DNA of 64,000 nt from Piezodorus guildinii (taxonomy: Eukaryota; Arthropoda; Insecta; Hemiptera; Pentatomidae). Made by a program: the position numbers and the translations under genes. Positions 10,240 through 21,000 of the stretch are shown here, piece after piece. The notes under the pieces are model-generated. The model did no database searches. It was not told the DNA's origin and saw only the letters and a program-made list of their open reading frames with translations. Positions within the stretch are counted from its first letter, which is position 1; each line of letters opens with the position of its first letter. The DNA is taken from NCBI GenBank assembly GCA_023052935.1, contig CM041298.1, forward strand, positions 58,522,217-58,586,216. The letters run 5' to 3'.

Positions 10240-11370
10240 TTTTCTAAATCTTAATCGTATTCCTTATTTGATTATTTATTTTTAAAAAGGAAATAAACTT
10301 TACCCCATAAATATCTCAGGATTATTTGGTGCATAGCACTCACCTTAAAAAATTAATTTAATTGGGAACCTACGAGAACTGAAGCGAGGCAATCAAGTTG
10401 TTTAGAACGGTCTAAAAACTGATTATTAGGTTAAAACCATTGATCAAAATAATTGCCGATTCAAGACGGACTAAATGAATCAATGAAAATGCACAAAATG
10501 GAGTAAACAATAAACTAGTAGTGATATATTACGGGGTTAGGTGCTTCTACCGTATAGTAGGAAATATAATACAGTTTGGAAGGAAATGAAGGGAAAGATT
10601 TTCTGTTTACAAAGGATATTGTACGTTATGGAAGGAAATGTTTTTAGTAACTTTTGGAATGAATTGAAATATGGATTTACTACCTTTTAGAATGAAATTC
10701 AATTTTCAAATACGTTTTTAATTGTTTTCTATGTTTTTTAGATAAAATCTAATGACGGATTTAGGTAAAACTTTACCATTAGTATACAAATATGTCAAAA
10801 TACCAATTTCTAAAAATATTTCCTTTAGTACCTTTTGGGAATCAACGCCTCGATTGTATTCACTATGGCGGTTTTGCACCAACAAGTATGGAAGAGGGGA
10901 AGAAAAGACAATCAGGATTTAATGTTTCCATACTCTTTCCCGAAGAGGCCCTTGTGAAGACCTCCTACACTGTGGGTAAAACGTTAGCAAAAAAAAAATA
11001 AATTGTTTAAAATATCTCTGACCGCCACGAAGACAAAGTTCTCTCGTAATCTTCAAAGTGTCAATTATTTATATTAATTACGTATTATGTTTTTTATGAT
11101 TTTTTTCAAGATACAGCACTACTTGATAATAAAATTTGGACTTTAATGCTTCTTCTTGATGCATTACATGTCAACATATCTCATTGCTTCTTCACAGCTG
11201 CAGTCCTTGTGTTGTGGATAGGTGCAAGTCAATATTTTAATTTTTGAAAATGCTGATACATAATTAAATATATATTAACATCTTAATAGCTAAGGAGCTT
11301 GAAAAATATTGAAAAGAAAAATTTATTATGAGTAACTACTTCTTTTGAAGCAAAATAGATAAAAATTATT
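10240..11370 (+). repeat. Dispersed repeat, partner of 8500-9120
   Basis: A longer diverged copy of the 8.5-9.1 kb segment. It includes ATACTCTTTCCCGAAGAGGC, ACACTGTGGGTAAAACG with a following A run, and GTGGATAGGTGCAAGTCAAT. About 500 bp (10.3-10.8 kb) has no counterpart in the shorter copy. No function recognised. Confidence 0.6.
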
Positions 11371-11769
11371 TATGAAAATATATGCAGAAAGTTTATCGAA
11401 ATACTACCCCGATATGTGTGCGACCTAAATGGGTTAAATAGGTCTGAAACGGTAATATATTCTCTACTATATTGAAAACTGGCGAGAATCAATCATCTTT
11501 TAACGCTTCATCTAGCAAACTCTTTTCAGAAATTCAGCTTTTATAGATTTTATAATTTCCATACAACTCTTGCTTCTAAATTCGTTCCAGTACTTTACTG
11601 AAGCTAATAAATATTCTATACTGATTGAGCTCTATAGACATTTTATTGGATTTGATTAAATTGATTAATTATTTTTTATAAATAATAGTATGGATCTGTA
11701 GGGGTTGTAGACTGACGAAGACAGAACTAAACCACCGTAAAACTAAATCATTTTCGCTCACAAATCAAA

Positions 11770-12689
11770 CTATATTTTCCAGTGCTTTACACTGGTTTCA
11801 CTCCTTCCTCCCCCGATCGTTCTCAGTTAGGTAGTAGTGGCAGATCAACCTCCTTCCAGTACCCTACCTCTATCCCGTGGAGTCCATTAGGGATCGTCCC
11901 TATCCTATTCGCTATCTACATCAATGACCTCCCTCTCCATATTAATCACTCTTTGATGACGATTTCCAAATATTCCTCTCTTTCCCACCTTCCGACCTAT
12001 TACTAACTACTAAAAGATTACAAGAAGACATAAATCGAATAAGCCACAAGGCTGATGTAAATAAGTTAAATTTAAATGTTGAAAAAACAAGAGCAATTGT
12101 AATAGGATCCCCTCACCTCCTGAAAACTGTTCCTCATATCCCAACCCTGTTCCTCAATAGTCATCCTATAAAGTTCTACCCTACTGTCCGAAATCTGGAA
12201 GTAACCTTCGATTAAACTCTATCCTTCAAAAATCATATTTCCGAAATCTCTCGTCGTACCCTTTCAACCTTAAAGGGACTGTATTCCCTCAGTCACCTAT
12301 TCCCGCTTAAAACCCGAATACTCCTCGTTACCTCCCTAATATTTCCCCACTTCAACTATTGCTGTACGGTGTATGGTGGTGTGTCTAGGGATCTCGAGGT
12401 AAAAATAAAACGCCTAATTAATTCCATTGTTCGCTTCATCTTCGGGGTCCCTAGATACACCTCTGTATCCCAATTTTATGGCGAGTTGAAGTGGCTTAAC
12501 CCTTCCAATTGTCGCAAGTATTTCTTTGCGTCATTCCTTTATCAAATTATCCAATCTCACCGTATATCATATATTTTTGACCTCCTACAGTTCAAATCCT
12601 GTGTCCATCCCCGTTGTACACGCTCCAGGCCTCCGGGTTTATCCAGTACGGCCCACAGAACTGCACATTTCGACAGATCCTTTCTCACT
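11770..12689 (+). pseudogene. LINE reverse transcriptase relic (CR1/Jockey-like, second family)
   Basis: RT peptides occur in order with frameshifts and one stop. ALHWFHSFLP is followed by SPLGIVPILFAIYINDLPLH (motif C region; the usual YADD is decayed to DDDFQI in a shifted frame), then LQEDINRISHKADVNKLNLN, NVEKTRAIVIGS, FKNHISEISRRTLSTLKGLY, FPHFNYCCTVYGG and the open stretch LINSIVRFIFGVPRYTSVSQ through SYIFDLLQFKS. It lacks the PRRLKR tail of the Jockey families here. A second relic of the same family lies at 58.1-58.45 kb. Homology ends at FDRSFLTR, where SINE sequence takes over. Confidence 0.75.
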
Positions 12690-12835
12690 CGAACCTGACG
12701 GCCGGGCGTGATCAAGGCCTAATCATCTCATTGCACAGTCGTGGGCCTAGAGACAGCACGAATCTCTATATGTACTGACTCTATATCTAAGACCTTTCAT
12801 AGCTTGTAGAGGTACAGGGTTTTTTTTTATCTATC
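12690..12835 (+). mobile_element. SINE 3' tail joined directly to the LINE relic
   Basis: From AACCTGACGGCCGGGCGTGA to the final T run it matches the 3' part of the SINE at 55638-55983. Shared stretches include AAGGCCTAATCA, CTCATTGCAC and CGAATCTCTATATGTACTGA. It ends GTACAGGG followed by T9. The tRNA head is missing. The LINE relic does not resume after the T run. Confidence 0.75.
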
Positions 12836-13075
12836 CTACACCTCGTTAGAAAAGGAAATACAAAATTAAATTAAGCAGTAATACCATCAATTTAAAAACG
12901 CGCTTGATGGTGTGAAACTCCATTTTATTTGTTTAATAAAATACGTATGTATGCATTTTTTTACTCTCACTTATGATATTTCCACTTTTATTCCCTAATG
13001 ATTATGATATTTTTTACCTATACATGAAATATCATATTATAAATAAAGAAATTATTTAGTAGGTTAGACCTTATA
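12836..13075. other. AT-rich spacer
   Basis: No element recognised between the SINE tail and the next LINE relic. Confidence 0.5.
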
Positions 13076-13570
13076 CACTACACAATGATCCGTAGGGCAA
13101 CCGGGGCTTTCAGTACTAGTCCTATCAGTCGTTTACTTTGGGAAGCCGATGAGTGGCATCTTAGGCTTCGTAGGCACTATCTACTCTTAAAGTTTCTAGG
13201 TCGTTTAAAAATAATACCAGATTTCTTTGATTTTCCATGATATAACTTACCCTGCCGCATTTCGAACTATCCTCCACTAACAGACACATATCCTTTACCA
13301 AACATCACTCCATACATTTTACCTCCTTGGACAAATATTCCGGCTCTTCTTTAAAATTTATATATAAATCGACGAATCCTTTTAAAATGATAAAACAAAG
13401 CTTTCTACCTCTCTTAGACAACTACAAAGATTTCACCTGTATTTATACTGACGCGTCTAAACACCTAGATCATGTTGGTTGTTAGGTCGTGTTAGCTACG
13501 GAGACCGTTCGGCAAAGTCACCATTCCATTTATTCGGTATTCACATCAGAACTCTTTGCTATTTATCTAT
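13076..13570 (+). pseudogene. LINE relic with RT C-terminus and RNase H (I/R1-like)
   Basis: The frame from 13082 reads IRRATGAFSTSPISRLLWEA then WHLRLRRHYLLLKFLG. This is the box ALGAFRTSPxxSLxxEAxxPPLxxRR known from the end of RT in I-like elements. A shifted frame then gives DFTCIYTDASKHLDHVG (first catalytic Asp of RNase H) and HSIYSVFTSELFAIY (second catalytic acidic residue). Several stops are present. An RNase H domain separates this family from the Jockey copies in the window. Confidence 0.65.
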
Positions 13571-14585
13571 GCTAATATGCTTAATTGAAGCATTAATTTT
13601 TTATTTTTTAAAAACTTTTACCAACAATAAAAACAATTTTTGTACAAAATAAATTTTAGCAAATAAGTGGCGCATTGTAATGGATTTTCTATGAATGTTT
13701 TTAAACAGATGAATTCTGTACAAAGAAAGATTGATGTTGTTGAAAATATCTTTATATTATTATCCTTCATCATACTTCTCTAAATTGACCTTCTCTATTT
13801 CCTACATAGGCAGTGTCTGGATCCTGCCCTTACACACCTATTCTTTCAGCTAATGAGGGCTTCTACCTCTTAGGGCATTCCATTCTGACGCCAGTCCACT
13901 CTGATATTTCGTAGGTTTTGGTTCGTCAGGTGACCAGGGAGGCCCCTAGCTAAATTTCTTCTTAGACGCAGTCGTGCTCGACTCAAAAAACTAGAAAAAA
14001 TAATAGAAAGTTTCGAGGCCTTTTTTAAAATGATTTTAGGAAATATGGTTTATTTTAATGATTTTTTTAAATTATATCTAAAGGACATACATTATTCCAG
14101 AAAAGCCACATCGATATCATTTTTAAACATTTATATTAAAATGATAAAAAAAAAAAAATGTAATCACCTAATAAAGTCATTGAATGAGAAGGCATAAGTA
14201 TAAATTTTTTCCAGTGGGGAAACAAATGATGATCATAATCGACAGCGGACAAACACCCCAAGTTAGTGTTTAACTAAGAGTGAACGAATTTGGTTAGTCA
14301 CGGTAAATATTTAAATGAATTACTTTTTTTAAACTAAAAAAAAGTAAAAGGAGGATCTATTAGATGAAGTAAAATCGATTTATAACAATTTATAGACAAA
14401 CGTGTTTTGTTTTTTTAATTCAATATTGGCCAACTCTGGACCACGAATATATAACTTAGTCTTTTATCATTTCCTTCCTCCTCCACCACACTTGCTTCAT
14501 CCACTCCGGTGTGCTGAGCCTTCCTCTCATCGGACCACTTTTACGAACAACTCTATCGCTTGTTATTTTATGTTTGGCTGTTTCG
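13571..14585. other. Unassigned intron
   Basis: 13571-13780 and 13990-14400 are AT-rich. 13800-13985 is less AT-rich (AGTGTCTGGATCCTGCCC through GTCAGGTGACCAGGGAGGCC) and may be an old repeat that I cannot identify. Confidence 0.4.
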
Positions 14586-14589
14586 ATTT

Positions 14590-15245
14590 TTATCTGTTCC
14601 GGACCAATGACTTTCTGCCCTGCAGTATCCTTTAATGACACTCCACTAGCCCCTGTTGAACAGATTCGATACCTAGGACTCCACCTTGACAAACGTCTGA
14701 CGTCTGGCTTGGAATCCCCATCCAAGACTGAAACGACAGTAAACTGCCCGACGTTTTCGACTACTTCAACACTTGCTAGATAAACGCTCCAACCTGCTAC
14801 TTAATTACAAAAGACTCATTTATATGACCATAATAAGACCGATATAGACTTACGGAGTGCAGCTATGGGGTTCTATTAAACCAGCGAATTCTTCTCGTAT
14901 CGAATCCTTACAATCCAAAATTCTTCGGAAAATCCTTAACGCTCCTTACTTTGTCACGAATAAGTTGATCCATATGTTACATAAGACCTTAATATTCCAT
15001 ATGTTACTGAATTAGCCCGAACCAGAAATCAATCATTCCATGAAAAGCTCAATTTCCACTCTAATCCACTAGTTTCTATCCTATCATCCCCTTCGATTCC
15101 TGATAAACCTCCGAGGCGTCTGAAAAGAAGATGGCTCGAGACCTTCTAGTTTAGAATATTTTTAGAGTGCTGCCAATGGGTGGCGACTCTACATGTATTT
15201 CATGTCAGTTTACTTTAATAATACAGTTGTAAATATCAATAAATC
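14590..15245 (+). mobile_element. 5'-truncated Jockey LINE (family C type), frameshifted
   Basis: It starts within the segment equivalent to ...RRKPMTSCPPVS and runs VEQIRYLGLHLDKRL, a frameshift, then ILNAPYF-like, and a final CCTCCGAGGCGTCTGAAAAG (PRRLKR) box. A 3'UTR with TACAGTTGTAAATATCAATAAA follows. Stops interrupt every frame, so it is inactive. Confidence 0.75.
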
Positions 15246-16133
15246 TGTTCCGGATGGTCCTTTATATTTTCGAGTCCTAGAACCTTATTAAATATTTTCT
15301 TATTTAATCCATTTCCGTCCATTTTGACCATATGAACATAAAATTTCAAAACATGTTTCATATAAATAAAATAATATTATATAATGATAAAATTGTTATT
15401 ATAACAGGAAAATCGGTCATTAACATTAGAAAAAATAGTTTAAGATACAAAACAATGACACATGTATTAATGAGTTAATAATTAATGAGTATTATTTATG
15501 AAAAAAAAATGAAACACGAATAAGTTTATTTAAATGAAATTTCTTTATATTAAAAATAAAGAAATATATAGTTTACAAAATCATTTGTCATGATGGAATA
15601 CGCTATTACCTGTTGAAGTTTCCGGCCATCTAAAGACTGAACATTTGGCACAGACACCATAGAGCTCACCAATCCTCACTTCTAGTTTTGGCGTGATGCC
15701 ATGTATAAGAAAAGTAGAACAAAGAAGATAGAACCGAAATCGGTGCTGTTGGGGAAGTTAGAGGTGAAAAGAAAGTGGAGGTGGGACGTGATGGTTTTAT
15801 CTGAGTGTTTAACCGAGTCAAGCTTTGTCTTTTAGAATGCATTCTCTTCAGGAGCCTTTGGGCAGACATGTTTGTTAACTTAAAAAAAAAAAGAGAAGAA
15901 AAAATCTCAAAGCAGAGTATTTTTGATTGAATGTGTTTAAGATAAAATTTCGAAACTCCTAAATATATATGTAAGACCTAATATATAATTATATAGAATG
16001 GTGGTTCTGAGCCTGTGCGATGTCAGGCACTCGTTTAAAATCTCTATCCTTTTTAAGGGAGGATTTGTGAATGATTTAAATAATATTTGTAAATAATATA
16101 TTTTAAATTTTGTGTTATTAAAGACTGTAATGT
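15246..16133. other. Unassigned intron
   Basis: Mostly AT-rich. 15600-15865 has a more balanced composition and a 67-codon minus-strand opening (MSAQRLLKRMHSKRQ...) with no similarity that I recognise. I do not call it a gene. Confidence 0.4.
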
Positions 16134-16135
16134 TA

Positions 16136-16516
16136 GTCGCGTCAATGAGGCTTTTTCTTCGAAAGTCCTCAGAAACAGCTCCGATTTTGATCAATTATTT
16201 TTTAAATTTTTGTTTTTTTATATTAATAAAAATCAGAAACCTTCCAAAGGGGGGAAACAATTATTTATATTGTTTAAACAATATGTAGGTTATTTAAATA
16301 AAGAAATCAGTTTATGCGTGTTTTTCTTTAAAAAAACATTATTCCTGTATTAATTTTGGTGCTAAGAATAGTTTTTAGAAGTAAAATTGTACATGAATTC
16401 AATTGATAAAACAATTTTTTTCTTTTTTTTTTTTTTTTATTGAGTAGTATTTTAATCTGTCCCAATTTGGACATCAGTGGTGAAAGATAACATCCATACA
16501 ATATTTACACAGCAAT

Positions 16517-16568
<52 letters not shown>

Positions 16569-16612
16569 AATGAATCAATAAAATGTTTAGAAAGTCGATG
16601 AAACAATAGAGC
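16136..16612 (+). repeat. Left arm of the palindromic element
   Basis: It contains TTTTTTATTGAGTAGTATTTTAATCTGTCCCAATTTGGACATCAG and a (TA)n tract at 16519-16564. A solo copy of part of this arm lies at 63475-63570. Confidence 0.7.
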
Positions 16613-16740
16613 AAACTCTTATAAAGTCTATGAAAATAGAGGGTGGTCCTTTCGGACACTCCTCGTCATCATACCAGCGTTATATGATATAAATACGATA
16701 TTTTGAACAATGTAAAACGGATTTTAATGATGTTACACAT

Positions 16741-17612
16741 TTTCTTTATATTATCGATGGTGGCTTGTTACTTGATAGATTAAAATGGGAAAATGATCAA
16801 AAGTTTATGGATTTTATTTAACAATATATCAGATTTTTACGTAATAAATATGTTACCAACGTCAAAATTGTTTTTGATGTATACAATAATGACGGAACTA
16901 AAGCGTCCGAGAGAAATAGCTGATATATAAATAACACTTCAATCGCTTATTTGTAGGAAGAAGATATGCCTCTGAATACTTCTAACGAGAAATTCTTAGG
17001 AAACAGCAAAAATAAAAATAGATTTATAACTTGTTTCTGCCGTTGGCTGAAAATAATATTGAATGAAGTCAAACAGAAAGTGATGCAGATCGTTTAATTG
17101 TACAATCAGCTCTTGATAGTCCTGTCATGATGTGGTCGTTGTAGCAGAGGACACATTGATGTTTTAGTGATATTGATGGCTTTAGCAGCTGATGATATAG
17201 AAATATTTTTCTTAAAACCAGTCAAAAATAATGTGTTGCAACAATAATATTAATTTATTCAACAAATCCATTTTAGTAATGTATCTCTTTTTCATTCATG
17301 CATTCAGCGAAGAAATACTTTTTAATGGAGGTATTTATAGTTTTCTTATCATTTATGGTGCTTAAACTGCCAAACACTTGAATGAACTGCGATAAAAGCG
17401 TTTTATAGCATTAGCTTCAAAGACAAGAACGTACGACTGAGCTCATTTTCTCCAACAGAGGATACAGCGAAGCACCATATTAAAAGAGTCTGCAAGTTCA
17501 ACAAAGGTAAAATAATTCTTTAATATCTCCCGGAAATCGGAGTTGGCAATTAGATAATTATTTGAAACCAATAAAAATGACGCAAACTTCAGCACCATTG
17601 AACCTCTTGTTT
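16741..17612 (+). pseudogene. Relic of a repeat-associated PIN/FEN-like protein gene
   Basis: One frame carries IDGGLLLDRLKWENDQKFMD, RFLRNKYVTNVKIVFD, YNNDGTKASERN, EEDMPLNTSNEKFLGNSKNK and NRFITCFCRWLK, with four stops. After a frameshift near 17083 it reads ADRLIVQSALDSP. After another come VLVILMALAADDIEIFFLKP, LFFIHAFS, LIIYGA and, at the end, SWQLDNYLKPIKMTQTSAP. The order matches, from memory, a protein family common as a repeat-linked gene in arthropod genomes. Its core motif has the form VVGEDxDLLVLL plus FLKPG and LFxHAFTGCDTT and recalls PIN/FEN nucleases. The relic fills the loop between the arms. It is not functional here. The family assignment is recognition, not a search. Confidence 0.6.
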
Positions 17613-17641
17613 CATCGACTTTCTAAACATTTTATTGATTC

Positions 17642-17709
<68 letters not shown>

Positions 17710-18125
17710 TTATTGTAATTGTTTTGCTGTGTAAATATTGTATGAGTGTTATCTTTCATCACTGATGTCCAAATTGGGACGGATTATAATACTATTCAAT
17801 AAAAAAATAATAATAATAAAAAAAAATACAAAAAAAAATTGTTTTATCAATTGAATTTATGTACAATTGTACTTTTAACAACTATTCTTAACACCAAAAT
17901 TAATACATGTACAATGTTTTTCATAGAAAACCACACAGAAAATGATTTCTTTATTTAAATAACGTGCATATTGTTTAAACAATATAAATAATTATTCCCC
18001 CCCTTGAAAGGTTTCTGATTTTGATTAATATAAAAAAAAAAAAAATTAAAAAAGAAATGATCAAAATCGGGGCTGTTTCTGAGGACTTTCGAAGATTGCC
18101 TGTTTTACGGCTTCATTGACGCGAC
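17602..18125 (-). repeat. Right arm of the palindromic element
   Basis: Reverse complement of the left arm, with small insertions and base changes. Its (TA)n tract is at 17644-17703. It starts exactly where the last peptide of the loop relic ends (APLNLLFHRL). Confidence 0.7.
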
Positions 18126-18127
18126 TA

Positions 18128-18640
18128 TGTATAAAGCTTAGAAAAACGGTGAAAAGAATAATGGAGAGTTAAATTTACTTTTATGTTTATTTATTTTTAT
18201 TTTAATCTCAAATTGTATGTTTTATTTTGTTTTGATGATGTCGTGACCATTAAATAGTATTAATATTAGGAATATATGTATAGTAAGTACTGACTTAAAA
18301 GACCTGACTCAAGGTTAATTATAAATGTATATTCAAATACTGTTCATTGTAAGAGAGGAGCAGTTTAGTCCTAAATGTAAGAGGTCAATAATAAACTTTA
18401 TTCGATTCTATTCTATTCTTATTTAATCCGGGATAGGCAAATTTTAGGACTCCTACTGTAGCATCGCTTGATTAGTCTCAGTAGCATAAAGTGACGTTTA
18501 ATTAATAAACATAGAGCCGTTAAATTAAATATTTCGAAAATTTGATACGATATTTATAATAAAACAAAAAAATATTTCAGGAAGGAACAAGTACGGGTGT
18601 AGGGATTATACACGTTTCCGTTATATTAAATAGTAGGACT
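18128..18640. other. AT-rich intron, nothing recognised
   Basis: No coding similarity. An incidental TTCGATTCTATTCTATTC run lies near 18400. Confidence 0.5.
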
Positions 18641-18642
18641 TC

Positions 18643-19090
18643 ATTGACACGCTCTGTGTAAAAAAAAATAAATAAACTACGTAAGTATTGCTCGCATTGA
18701 AAATTTGAAGTTATTTCGTTATAAAAAAATTGTTTCCAAGACCTACTGTTTAGGAGCTAAATTCGGTGCGTGCCACAAAAATTATTAAGAATTATTAAAT
18801 ACAATTAGAGTTAAAATGTATGCAGTCAACACTTGAAAGAATTAATTAGATAGAATTTCGATAGAAACATGTATTTTATTTAATAATCTATTATATTATT
18901 ATCCACAGTAATCGGATAGTTTTAGCGGCTTTTCATCACAATCGATAACCTTTTAAAATATTGTTTATAAAATAAATTTTTTTCTAAAATCTTTAGCTTT
19001 GCAATGGTATATTATATTTCTGTCTTAATGATCAAATGTTCAAAAACACAATTGCATAAAAAAATATTTTTAAGACTCTTTTCATTTATT
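18643..19090 (+). repeat. Arm 1 of a second inverted repeat (partner 21240-21690)
   Basis: It starts TTGACACGCTCTGTGTAAA, includes TTGAAGTTATTTCGTTATAA and TTTAGGAGCTAAA, then runs into the 0.9-kb repeat (GTGCGTGCCAC, ATTAATTAGATAGAATTTCG, CAGTAATCGGATAGTTTTA, TCAAAAACACAATTGCATAA). The same string, reverse-complemented and in the same order, is at 21240-21690. Confidence 0.7.
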
Positions 19091-19224
19091 AAGATTTAAT
19101 TGCAGGCGGGATATGACAATAGGGGTTTGGTTTGTTTGGCTTTGGTTGACAACATATGGGGTTGGTTTTTGTCAGACCTCGCCTACAGTTCCTCCTGATG
19201 ATGACAATGAATATATTAATAGGC

Positions 19225-19910
19225 TTACCGAACCCGAAGGTTCGATGCCGATACCACCAAACTTCGCCTGCACAGACTAGTCCAATGTCCGCCGGTCAAG
19301 CCCAAGCCCCCGAGATCAGCCTTAATGCAATCCTCCCATCGACCCATCCTACCTTTCAGACGGACGGCGACCAGTCGGTTCAGCGAATACCAACTTTCTC
19401 GGAATCCGTTCCTCACCGTGCTCAACAATTTTACTCGCCCATTTGAGTCTCCGTGACGCTATTAACTCAATTATATTCACAGGATACAAGTTCCGCGTTG
19501 TGCAACCTTCTTAACTTCCCAGTGCCATCATCTCTCTTCGGACCAAATATTTTACGCAGTACCTTATTTTCGAAAACCTTAAGCCGTTGTTCATCCCTCA
19601 AAGTAAGCGGCCACGTTCCACATCCGTAAAGAACCGTTGGAAGAATAATAGTTTTATAAATTCTAACCTCTAAGTTTTTAGACAGAAGCCGTGAGCTAAG
19701 TAACTTAGCAACTGAATAATAACACGCATTTCCCACCATTAAACGGAACTTTATTTCTAACTTTATTTCTAGTCCAATGTCTGCCGGTCAAGCCCAAGCC
19801 CCTGAAATCAGCCTTAATGCAATCCTCCTATCGACGCTTCCTACCAGTCGGTTCAGCGAATACCAACTTTCTCGGAATCCGTTCCTCACCGAGCACATTT
19901 GAAAGATTGA
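19225..19910 (-). pseudogene. LINE RT C-terminal relics, duplicated in tandem
   Basis: Reading the minus strand, 19467-19739 gives VGNACYYSVAKLLSSRLLSK, LEVRIYKTIILPTVLYGCGT and RDEQRLKVFENKVLRKIFGP. This is the classic LYGCETW box and end of an insect non-LTR RT. 19225-19430 then gives GRMGRWEDCIKADLGGLGLT, the following C-terminal segment. A second copy of that last segment lies upstream at 19757-19900, so it occurs on both sides of the LYGCETW piece. No intact ORF remains. Confidence 0.7.
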
Positions 19911-20344
19911 TGATGACAATGGGGCAGTATTTTTTATTTTAAACTTTGGCAGTCAATAAGTAGTTTAAAATATTCAGCCACCAAACTGATGAATTATCTA
20001 AAAGATACATCAATATTTTACAAAATTGAAAAAAAAAAGTTCCTGTTTTTGATTTTTAATATTTTATATAAATTTTTATTTTATTATTTTCTTATATAAT
20101 TGCTTGTATTTAACTTAAAATATTCTATTTGTATTATTGGTTTTGGGCTAAAATAATCTTGAAAGCCTTTATGTAACAAAATAAATAAATAAAACATTTA
20201 ATTATTTATTTTACTGACCGCCCCCTGGACTCATTCTTTTCTGTAATTCTTAACGGCCAACTAATTATACCCATCACTAAAATATTAAATAAATTGCGTA
20301 TCGTTACCATTGAAAAATATTACTTTTTCTATCATTAGTATTTC
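19911..20344. other. AT-rich intron, nothing recognised
   Basis: Long A and T runs. No element end identified. Confidence 0.45.
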
Positions 20345-20580
20345 TAACAAATATCATGTTTAATAAGTTTAGAAATTTAGTAGTTATTCTTGACTTTGAA
20401 AAACATCATATCATAGACTCATCATCTATAATTTACTGCTTTTCCTTATATTCCGTTTTGATTGAAATAGTCTGTCAGTGCTAAAATGCCAATGTTTTCT
20501 TTATCTAAAGTTCTGTTAATTTGGCTGATTCGAAAATATTAGCAATATAATCTCGATAGAATTGATAAAAAACGAGTATA
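20345..20580 (-). repeat. Direct repeat unit 1 (partner 21000-21226), part of the 0.9-kb repeat
   Basis: It shares TTATTCTTGACTTTGAAAAA, ATATCATAGACTCATC, TTCCGTTTTGATTGAAATAG, TCTGTCAG-GCTAAAATGCC and TTGATAAAAAACGAGT with 21000-21226, in the same orientation and about 650 bp apart. The second half belongs to the 0.9-kb repeat family. Confidence 0.7.
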
Positions 20581-20606
20581 TTTATATATTGACTAAATAT
20601 AGTAAG

Positions 20607-20664
20607 TAAGCTAGTTTTTGAAGCTACCGCTGCCTTAGAAAAGCAGCCGGTCAAAAACATAGCA
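20607..20664 (+). repeat. 58-bp conserved hairpin-bearing sequence, copy 1
   Basis: TAAGCTAGTTTTTGAAGCTA then CCGCTGCCTTAGAAAAGCAG to CATAGCA. It differs from 42713-42770 at only three positions by eye, though the surroundings are unlike. GCTGC and GCAGC can pair across CTTAGAAAA. Function unknown. Confidence 0.6.
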
Positions 20665-20699
20665 TTTAAATGGCATCCGATTGTGGGGACGTACTTACC

Positions 20700-21000
20700 A
20701 ATCCACTATACTTTATATCAATAATTAAATTAACAAGTAATATTTATTTATTTTTTTACGTGGCATCAGGGTTATTAGATAATTTTAATCATATAATATA
20801 GCATCATATAAGGTAAAAGTATCATCTGTTTATATTTGCTTAACAGAAACATAACTTTCCTTCTTAATAATGATTTTTGTTATGCTAATAGATTAATCAT
20901 GCTCCTACGGTTCATGGATCTTTACAATTGGCTATTTTTTTTGTATTTTGTTATTTCTTGAGGATATTTTTTATTATTTTCTTTTTTTTTTTATTAGATT
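20700..21000. other. AT-rich intron, nothing recognised
   Basis: No element recognised between the two direct repeat units. Confidence 0.4.

Larger units (their letters stand above)
16136..18125. mobile_element. Palindromic element: arms of about 0.5 kb around a decayed gene
   Basis: The left arm (16136 to about 16612) and right arm (about 17602-18125) are inverted copies. GTCGCGTCAATGAGGC at the left end mirrors GCTTCATTGACGCGAC at the right end. Also mirrored are the stretches TCGAAAGTCCTCAGAAACAG, TTATATTGTTTAAACAATAT, CCCAATTTGGACATCAGTG, the (TA)n tract and GTTTAGAAAGTCGATGAAAC. TA flanks both ends (16134-16135, 18126-18127), as expected for a TA target duplication. The 0.99-kb loop is filled by the relic gene at 16741-17612. 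I infer a DNA transposon with long inverted repeats. A fold-back made from two arm copies by rearrangement is the alternative. Confidence 0.7.

Noticed and set aside
14456..14725. 90-codon openings on both strands at 14.5 kb
   Set aside because: They lie over a frameshifted Jockey fragment. The real similarity is VEQIRYLGLHLDKRL, which then breaks.
16474..17765. Two openings with long YI repeats
   Set aside because: Translations of the (TA)n tracts in the palindrome arms. Only the peptide KPIKMTQTSAP is part of the loop relic.
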